DNA from: Methylobacterium tarhaniae
Lineage (GTDB): Bacteria; Pseudomonadota; Alphaproteobacteria; Rhizobiales; Beijerinckiaceae
DNA length: 41,697 nt
Assembly (NCBI RefSeq): GCF_001043955.1
Contig: NZ_LABZ01000168.1
Coordinates: forward strand, 1-41,697
Reading direction: 5' to 3'
Numbering within the stretch: the first letter of the stretch is position 1; each line of letters starts with the position of its first letter. A program made the position numbers and the translations under genes. Positions 36,354 through 41,697 of this stretch are shown piece after piece. The notes beneath the pieces are model-generated. The model searched no databases. It worked only from the letters and a program-made list of their open reading frames with translations, and had not been told where the DNA came from.

Positions 36354-36387
36354 CAGCGCCTTCGAGCAAGTCTGTTCGAAGGCGCTG
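36354..36387. repeat. Perfect 12-bp inverted repeat, second hairpin after trpE
   Basis: CAGCGCCTTCGA (36354-36365) pairs exactly with TCGAAGGCGCTG (36376-36387) around a 10-base loop. The loop and stem recall a short dispersed element of Methylobacterium genomes (from memory, not tested). It sits between convergent trpE and the small exported-protein gene. Confidence 0.6.
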
Positions 36388-36494
36388 CGGTATATCAGTT
36401 TCCTCCTGTCGAGACCCCAGCCCGGCCTCGTCCGGATCCTTCCGACCCGCGACCTCAGGATGAGGTCGTGAGCTCGGAGGTGGGTCAGGCCTTG

Positions 36495-36698
36495 CTACTT
36501 TCGGTTCGTGATCAGGCTGTCGACGTTCCGGTTGGCCTCCCGATTCTCCTTGTTCTGCTGCTTGATCTGGTTCTCGGTGTATTTCTGAGACATCTCATCT
36601 CGCCTGCCCTGCGGGATGGTGTTCTCGGCGGCGAAGACCGGCGTCACCGACAGCAGGCAGGCGGCGCACACAGCGGCGGACATCAGGGGCTTGATCAT
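36495..36698 (-). CDS. Small exported hydrophilic protein (67 residues)
   Basis: I do not recognise a family. The product has a clear Sec signal peptide (MIKPLMSAAVCAACLLSVTPVFA, probably cut after AFA at about residue 23) and a mature part of about 44 residues, rich in Asn, Gln, Lys, Glu and Arg and likely helical (MSQKYTENQIKQQNKENREANRN). The mature part has no cysteine. The ATG at 36698 is preceded by AGAGGAAGAGG, a strong ribosome-binding site. It is isolated, with about 200 bp free on each side, so it is probably a one-gene transcript. Confidence 0.75.
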   Translation of the reverse strand: MIKPLMSAAVCAACLLSVTPVFAAENTIPQGRRDEMSQKYTENQIKQQNKENREANRNVDSLITNRK

Positions 36699-36894
36699 GG
36701 CCTCTTCCTCTCGGTCAGAGACCTGTCAACCTGTATGTCTTCAGGCCGGTTGCGTTAAAGTTCGTTCATGATGCGGGCTCCTTGAGCAGCCGACTGCTTG
36801 CCTATCGGATCGGTGCGCGTGAGAGTTGCCTCGATCTCGATCGCCGAACCACGATGCACGGCAGCGCGAGATGCCTGGGCCGCCCGGCCGCCCG

Positions 36895-37383
36895 TCACGC
36901 GGCGCGCAGCCGGCGCTCCATGAACACGCTGAGCGGGTCCTCGGCGTAATCCGCGAACGGACCCCGGCGCACGAAGCCTGTCCTCTCGTAGAGGGCGAGC
37001 GCGGCGTGGCTGACGATCCCGGTCTCCAGGCGCAGGACGGCGATCCGGGCGCGATCGGCTTCGGCAATCAGCGCGTCCAGTACCTGGCGGGAGAGGCCCC
37101 GTCCCCGGGCGTGCTCCTCGACCCAGATCCGCTTGATCTCGGCCCAGCCGCCATGCGCGACCAGGGCACCGGTCGCGACCGCCCGGCCCTCGGCATCGCG
37201 CGCGACGAGGAAGGTCACGTTCGCTTCGCGCAACCCCTCGAGCGACAGGTGATGGTTGCTCTCGGCGGGATAGAGCGCCGCCGAAGCGGCCTCGCCGTTG
37301 CGGAGCAGGGCGACGATCTCCGGTTGCGCTGGATCCTCCTGGCGGATGGTCGCCACCGTGGCGGGATGGGGAGGCGTGGTCAT
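36895..37383 (-). CDS. GNAT family N-acetyltransferase
   Basis: A 162-residue acyltransferase of the GCN5 fold. The acetyl-CoA-binding motif A is IKRIWVEEHARGRGLSRQVLD, with the pyrophosphate loop RGRGLS near residues 93-98, followed by the motif B region GIVSHAALALYERTGFVRRGPF. The order YPAES..HLSLEGL near the N-terminus is typical of a GNAT group related to ElaA/PhnO-like proteins of unknown substrate. It precedes no obvious partner; the RND pump gene lies upstream of it by 94 bp on the same strand. Confidence 0.9.
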   Translation of the reverse strand: MTTPPHPATVATIRQEDPAQPEIVALLRNGEAASAALYPAESNHHLSLEGLREANVTFLVARDAEGRAVATGALVAHGGWAEIKRIWVEEHARGRGLSRQVLDALIAEADRARIAVLRLETGIVSHAALALYERTGFVRRGPFADYAEDPLSVFMERRLRAA

Positions 37384-37477
37384 CGGCGCATCTTTGTCCT
37401 GGAAGACCGTCGGTCGGATGTCCTTGCGGCAGCGTCACGACTTGTCCCACGACGATCCGGGCGCGATCAAGCCTCCC

Positions 37478-40400
37478 CTATTCCGCCGCCGCCGGCCGGT
37501 GGGCCGCGTCATGCCCCGGCGGCTCGTCGACGGCGCCCACGAACCGCCCGAACAGCCGGCCCATCAGGCGCGACAGGTCGTCCATCAGCAGGAAGATCGC
37601 CGGCACGAAGAGCAGCGAGAGCAGGGTCGAGACGATCAGGCCCGAGATCACCGCGATCGCCATCGGCGAGCGGAACTCGCCGCCGATGCCGAAGGCCATC
37701 GCGCTCGGCACCATGCCGGCCGCCATGGCGATCGTCGTCATCACGATCGGCCGGGCGCGCTTGGCGCCGGCCTGGGTGATGGCGGTGACGCGGTCGACGC
37801 CGCGGGCCATCTCCTCGACGGCGAAATCGACCAGCATGATCGCGTTCTTGGTCACCACGCCCATCAGCATCAGGATGCCGATCACCACGGGCATCGAGAT
37901 CGGCCGGTTGAAGATCAGGAGGCCGAGGATCGCGCCGCCGATCGAGAGCGGCAGCGAGAACAGGATGGTCAGGGGCTGGAAGAACGAGGCGAAGAGCAGG
38001 ATCAGGACGCCCAGCACCATCATCAGCCCGGCGCCCATCGCCAGCGCGAAGCCCTCGAACACCTCACCCATCACCTCGGCGTCGCCGGTCTGGCGGAGTG
38101 AGATGCCGGGCGGCAGGTTGCGGGCGGTGGGGGTGTTCATCGCGAGCTTGATCTGCTCGCCGAGCGCGTCCGAGCCCTGCATGTTGGCCTCCAGCGCCAC
38201 GCGCACCGCCCGGTCGTAGCGGTCGATCGCGGTCGGCCCGCGGCCGAGGCTGATATCGGCCACCGCCGAGAGCGGCACCGACGCCCCGTTCTTCGCCGGC
38301 ACCTTCAGGCTCTCCAGGGCCGGGAGGTCGCCGCGCAAGGTCGTCGGCAGCTGGACCCGGATCGGGATCTGCCGGTCGGTGGCGTTGAACTTGGCGAGGT
38401 TCTGGCCGATGTCGCCGATCGTGCCGACGCGCACCGTCTCGGCGATGGTGTCGGTCGAGACGCCGAGATCGGCGGCGACGCCGGCCTTCGGGCGGATGCG
38501 CACCTCGGTCCGGTCGAGGGGCGCGGTCGACATCACGTTGACGAGGTTCGGCAGGGCCGCGACCTCGCGCTGCATCTTTTCCGCCACGTCGGTCACCTGG
38601 GCGGTGTCGCTGCCGGCGACGATCAGGGTGAAGTCGCGCTGGCCGCCCTCGCGCAGGGACCAGTAGCGCACGTCCGCCTCGTCGCGCATCAGGTCCATGA
38701 TCGCCGCTTCCACGTCGGCCTGCTTGCGCACCCGGGCGTTCTTCGGCGTCAGGTTGATGGTGAAGGTGGCGAGCCGCACCTCCTTCTTGCCCGGCAGCTG
38801 GCGGCCGCCATCGACGAAGACGGACTTCACTTCCGGCAGGGTGCGGATGCGCTGGGCGATCCGGTCGGTGACCGCGATCGTGTCGTCGAGCCGCGCGCCC
38901 GGGGGCAGCTCCACCACCATCAGGGTGCGGGCGGCGTCCTCCTTCGGCAGGAAGCCGGCGGGCAGGAGGCTGGTGGACAGGATGGAGGCGGCGAAGAGCG
39001 CGAGGCCGACGACCAGGGTCACGTATTTGTGCCGCACCGACCACAGCACGACCCGGTTGTAGACCCGCATCACCGGGCCCTCGCGCTCCTCGTGGTGGCC
39101 GTGGTCGCGCAGGAAATAGGCCGCCATCATCGGGGTGATGAGGCGGGCCACCAGCAGCGACATGAACACAGCGGCCGCGATGGTGAGGCCGAACTGCTTG
39201 AAGTACTGGCCGGCGATGCCGCCCATGAACGACACGGGGGCGAAGATCGCGATCAGGGTCGCGGTGATGGCGATGACCGCCAGGCCGATCTCGTCCGCGC
39301 CCTCGATCGCGGCACGGTAGGGCGACTTGCCCATCCGCATGTGGCGGACGATGTTCTCGATCTCCACGATCGCGTCGTCGACCAGGATCCCGGTGACGAG
39401 CGTGATGGCCAGCAGGCTCACGGCGTTGAGCGAGAAGCCCATCGCGCTCATCGCCCAGAAGGTCGGGAAGACCGAGAGCGGCAAAGCCACCGCGGCGATC
39501 AGCGTCGCGCGCCAGTCGCGCAGGAACAGGAACACCACCAGCACCGCGAGGGCCGCGCCCTCCATCAGGCTGTGCATGGCGGATTCGTAGTTGCCGATGG
39601 TGTTGGTGACCGAACTATCGATCCGGTCGAAGCGCACGCCCGGATAGGCCTTGGCGAAGTCCTCGATCTTCTTCGCCACCACCTCGCCCACCGCGGCGTC
39701 GCTGGCGCCGGTGGCGCGCGAGATGGCGAAGGCGACCACCGGCTGACCGTCGAGGCGCGCGAAGGTGCGCGGCTCCTCCGCCCCGTCGCTCAAGGTGGCG
39801 AGGTCGTCGAGGCGCACCTTGCGCCCGCCCGGCAGCACGATCGAGGTCGAAGCGAGGGTGTCGAGGTTCGAGGAGGCGGCGAGCGTGCGGATCGACTGCT
39901 CCTGGCCGCCGACCTCGGCCCGGCCGCCGGCCATGTCGGCGGAGGTCAGGCGCAATTGCCGGTTCACGTCGGCGGCGGTGATGCCCAAGGCCAGCAGCCG
40001 GTCGGGCTTGAGGGTCACCCGCACCTCGCGGGCGACGCCGCCCAGGCGCTCGACGCCGCCGACGCCGCGCAGGCCCTGGATCTGGCGCGCCACCACGTCG
40101 TCGACGAACCAGGACAGGTCCTCGGGCGTCATCGCGGGCGCCGAGGCGCCGTAGACCATGATCGGCAGGCCGGCGATCTCGACCCGGGTGATGATCGGCT
40201 CGTCGATCGTCCGGGGCAGGTTCATCCGGATCTTGGCGATCGCGTCCTTGACGTCGTTGACCGCCCGGTCGGTGTTCACTTCCAGGCGGAACTCGATCGT
40301 CGTCGTCGAGGTGCCCTCGGTGATCGACGAGATGATGTGCTTGACGCCCTTCACCCCCGCCACCGCATCCTCGACCCATTTGGTGACCTGGGTCTGCAGC

Positions 40401-40579
40401 TCGCTCGGCGCGGCGCCGGCCTGCGTCACCGTCACCGAGACGATCGGGATGTCGATGTTGGGGAAGCGGGTGATCGGCAGGCTGCGGAAGCTCACGAGCC
40501 CGAGTAGCCCGAGCACCAGGAAGAGCACGATCGAGGGGATCGGCTTGCGGATCGCCCAGGCGGAGACGTTCAGGCGCAT
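37478..40579 (-). CDS. RND efflux transporter permease (HAE1/AcrB family)
   Basis: An inner-membrane proton-driven pump of the resistance-nodulation-division family. The 1033-residue product has the standard twelve helices and two large periplasmic loops. The proton-relay aspartates D401 and D402 lie in LVTGILVDDAIVEIENIV (helix 4), with the partner lysine in GVVTKNAIMLVDFA (helix 10). N-terminal RKPIPSIVLFLVLGLLGLVSF and ITRFPNIDIPIVSVTV are typical of the hydrophobe/amphiphile clade rather than heavy-metal pumps. It follows its adaptor gene by 42 bases. The substrate is not predictable; no outer-membrane channel gene is in the window. Confidence 0.95.
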   Translation of the reverse strand: MRLNVSAWAIRKPIPSIVLFLVLGLLGLVSFRSLPITRFPNIDIPIVSVTVTQAGAAPSELQTQVTKWVEDAVAGVKGVKHIISSITEGTSTTTIEFRLEVNTDRAVNDVKDAIAKIRMNLPRTIDEPIITRVEIAGLPIMVYGASAPAMTPEDLSWFVDDVVARQIQGLRGVGGVERLGGVAREVRVTLKPDRLLALGITAADVNRQLRLTSADMAGGRAEVGGQEQSIRTLAASSNLDTLASTSIVLPGGRKVRLDDLATLSDGAEEPRTFARLDGQPVVAFAISRATGASDAAVGEVVAKKIEDFAKAYPGVRFDRIDSSVTNTIGNYESAMHSLMEGAALAVLVVFLFLRDWRATLIAAVALPLSVFPTFWAMSAMGFSLNAVSLLAITLVTGILVDDAIVEIENIVRHMRMGKSPYRAAIEGADEIGLAVIAITATLIAIFAPVSFMGGIAGQYFKQFGLTIAAAVFMSLLVARLITPMMAAYFLRDHGHHEEREGPVMRVYNRVVLWSVRHKYVTLVVGLALFAASILSTSLLPAGFLPKEDAARTLMVVELPPGARLDDTIAVTDRIAQRIRTLPEVKSVFVDGGRQLPGKKEVRLATFTINLTPKNARVRKQADVEAAIMDLMRDEADVRYWSLREGGQRDFTLIVAGSDTAQVTDVAEKMQREVAALPNLVNVMSTAPLDRTEVRIRPKAGVAADLGVSTDTIAETVRVGTIGDIGQNLAKFNATDRQIPIRVQLPTTLRGDLPALESLKVPAKNGASVPLSAVADISLGRGPTAIDRYDRAVRVALEANMQGSDALGEQIKLAMNTPTARNLPPGISLRQTGDAEVMGEVFEGFALAMGAGLMMVLGVLILLFASFFQPLTILFSLPLSIGGAILGLLIFNRPISMPVVIGILMLMGVVTKNAIMLVDFAVEEMARGVDRVTAITQAGAKRARPIVMTTIAMAAGMVPSAMAFGIGGEFRSPMAIAVISGLIVSTLLSLLFVPAIFLLMDDLSRLMGRLFGRFVGAVDEPPGHDAAHRPAAAE

Positions 40580-40621
40580 CGAGCGGGCCCGTTCAGGACA
40601 GGAGAGGGACGAGAGGAGGCG

Positions 40622-41697
40622 TCAGGGACGCCCGGCCTCGGCGGTCGCCGGCAGGGCGGGGTAGATCGGGCGCACCCGGTCGCCGTCGCGCAGGAAGCTG
40701 CCGGCCCGGGCCACCACGGCCTCGCCGGCCTTCACCCCGTCGCGGGCCTCGATGAAGCCGCCGGCCGAGAGGCCGGTGCGGATCGTGCGCAGCTCGACCC
40801 GATCGCCGGAGACCACCAGCACGGTCGGGCCCGACGGGCCGTAGACCACCGAGGCGAGCGGCACCGCGACGCCGGTGCGCCGCGCCGCCTCGACCGCGCC
40901 GCGGGCGAAGGCGCCGATGCGCAGGCACGGATCGGCCTCGAGCTTGATGCGGACCTTGCCCAGCCGCGTCGCCCGGTCGATCTCCGGATAGACCACCCGG
41001 ACCTTCCCCGAGACCGCGACCGGCCCGTCCGTGGTGTCGAGGTCGAGGCTCGCCGGGGCGCCGGCGCGCAGGCGCGCGAGGCCGGTCTCCGGCACCTCGC
41101 CCTCCAGCTCGATCTCGCCGCGGGCGATCAGCCGAAAGAGCGGTTCGGCCGAAGCGGAGGCCGTGGCGCCGACCCGGGCGGTGCGGCGGCTGACGATGCC
41201 GCCCTCCGGCGCGCGGATCTCGGTGCGGGCGAGCTTCAGCTCGAGCTCGCTGCGCTGCGCCCGCGCCTGGGCGAGGTCGGCCTGCGCGATGGCCAGCCCG
41301 TTGCGGGCGGCCGACAGCCGGCCCTCCGCCCCCTTGGCGGCCGATTCCCGCTGCTCCAGCACCGCCGCGGTGGCGTTGCCGGACTTCGCCAGGCTCTGGG
41401 CGCGCTCCAGGGACAGGCTCGCCTCGACCTGCGCGGCTTCGGCCTGCACGATGGAGCTGCGTGCCTGCGCCACCGCTCCCTCCGCCCGGGCGATGGCGGC
41501 GGCGTTCTGGGCGAGCTGGGTGTCGATCATCTCGCGGGAGAGGCGCGCCAGCACCGCGCCCTTGGCGACCCGGTCGCCCTCCTCCACCAGCAATTCGGTG
41601 ATGCGGCTTCCCTCGATCTCCGGCGAGACCAGGATCTCGTCCCGCGGCACCAGGGTGCCGGTGACGACGGCGCGCTCGACGATCTCGCGCTCGGCGG
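40622..41697 (-). CDS. RND efflux periplasmic adaptor (membrane-fusion protein), 5' end outside window
   Basis: The periplasmic adaptor that joins the RND pump to an outer-membrane channel. The frame is open to the window edge, so the N-terminus with its signal is missing. The visible part has half a lipoyl domain (VSPEIEGSRITELLVEEGDRVAKGAVLARL), a long alpha-helical hairpin (about 90 residues, rich in Ala, Gln, Glu), the returning lipoyl half (KTEIRAPEGGIVSRRTARVG-like) and beta-barrel and membrane-proximal domains. Operon partner of the pump gene directly downstream. Confidence 0.92.
   Translation of the reverse strand, partial: AEREIVERAVVTGTLVPRDEILVSPEIEGSRITELLVEEGDRVAKGAVLARLSREMIDTQLAQNAAAIARAEGAVAQARSSIVQAEAAQVEASLSLERAQSLAKSGNATAAVLEQRESAAKGAEGRLSAARNGLAIAQADLAQARAQRSELELKLARTEIRAPEGGIVSRRTARVGATASASAEPLFRLIARGEIELEGEVPETGLARLRAGAPASLDLDTTDGPVAVSGKVRVVYPEIDRATRLGKVRIKLEADPCLRIGAFARGAVEAARRTGVAVPLASVVYGPSGPTVLVVSGDRVELRTIRTGLSAGGFIEARDGVKAGEAVVARAGSFLRDGDRVRPIYPALPATAEAGRP

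Overview
The window is about 41.7 kb of GC-rich chromosomal DNA from an alphaproteobacterium of the Hyphomicrobiales (Rhizobiales), most likely a Methylobacterium/Methylorubrum relative. This rests on the order nuoA-N, birA, rnj, mce, DUF1467, proS, lolC, lolD, on the short ProS without an editing domain, on the single LolC/E-type permease, on tRNA genes with encoded CCA, and on the style of the intergenic hairpin repeats. The genus is inferred, not proven. No phage, insertion sequence, plasmid or CRISPR signature was found.

Layout. (1) 1-1637, minus: the incomplete 3' part of the window's first gene, a membrane-anchored class III nucleotide cyclase with a ferredoxin domain. (2) 1946-8261, minus: pyruvate phosphate dikinase, the lipoprotein-release pair lolC-lolD, and prolyl-tRNA synthetase. 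(3) 8262-8722: a gap with a plus-strand transcription unit (promoter-like boxes, a small ORF or structured RNA, and a very good intrinsic terminator). (4) 8723-12504, minus: DUF1467, methylmalonyl-CoA epimerase, ribonuclease J and biotin-protein ligase. (5) 12509-28210, minus: all fourteen complex I genes, nuoA to nuoN, with one extra small coiled-coil gene between nuoF and nuoG. (6) 28527-30857, minus: a CAP-domain lipoprotein and a chemoreceptor. (7) 30991-31634: three tRNA-Asp genes (minus) and one tRNA-Val (plus). (8) 31914-36262: tpiA (minus), divergent from a PpiD-like periplasmic folding factor and trpE (plus). (9) 36495-41697, minus: a tiny exported protein, a GNAT acetyltransferase, an RND efflux pump and its incomplete periplasmic adaptor.

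Functionally most of the window is housekeeping: respiration (complex I), C3 carbon metabolism (PpdK, TpiA), acyl-CoA metabolism (epimerase), envelope biogenesis (Lol, PpiD-like, RND) and translation (ProS, tRNAs). The nuo genes lie close together and read as one long transcript with birA at its end, but gaps at nuoI-nuoJ, nuoJ-nuoK and nuoK-nuoL hold hairpins and a possible internal promoter.

No clear new multi-gene system was found. The points most worth a second look are the cyclase with a predicted haem/quinone anchor, a 2Fe-2S centre and unusual substrate-pocket residues; the terminated small transcript near 8.5 kb; the coiled-coil gene inside the nuo operon; the histidine-rich insert of NuoL; and a three-segment mutually exclusive hairpin between nuoI and nuoJ.
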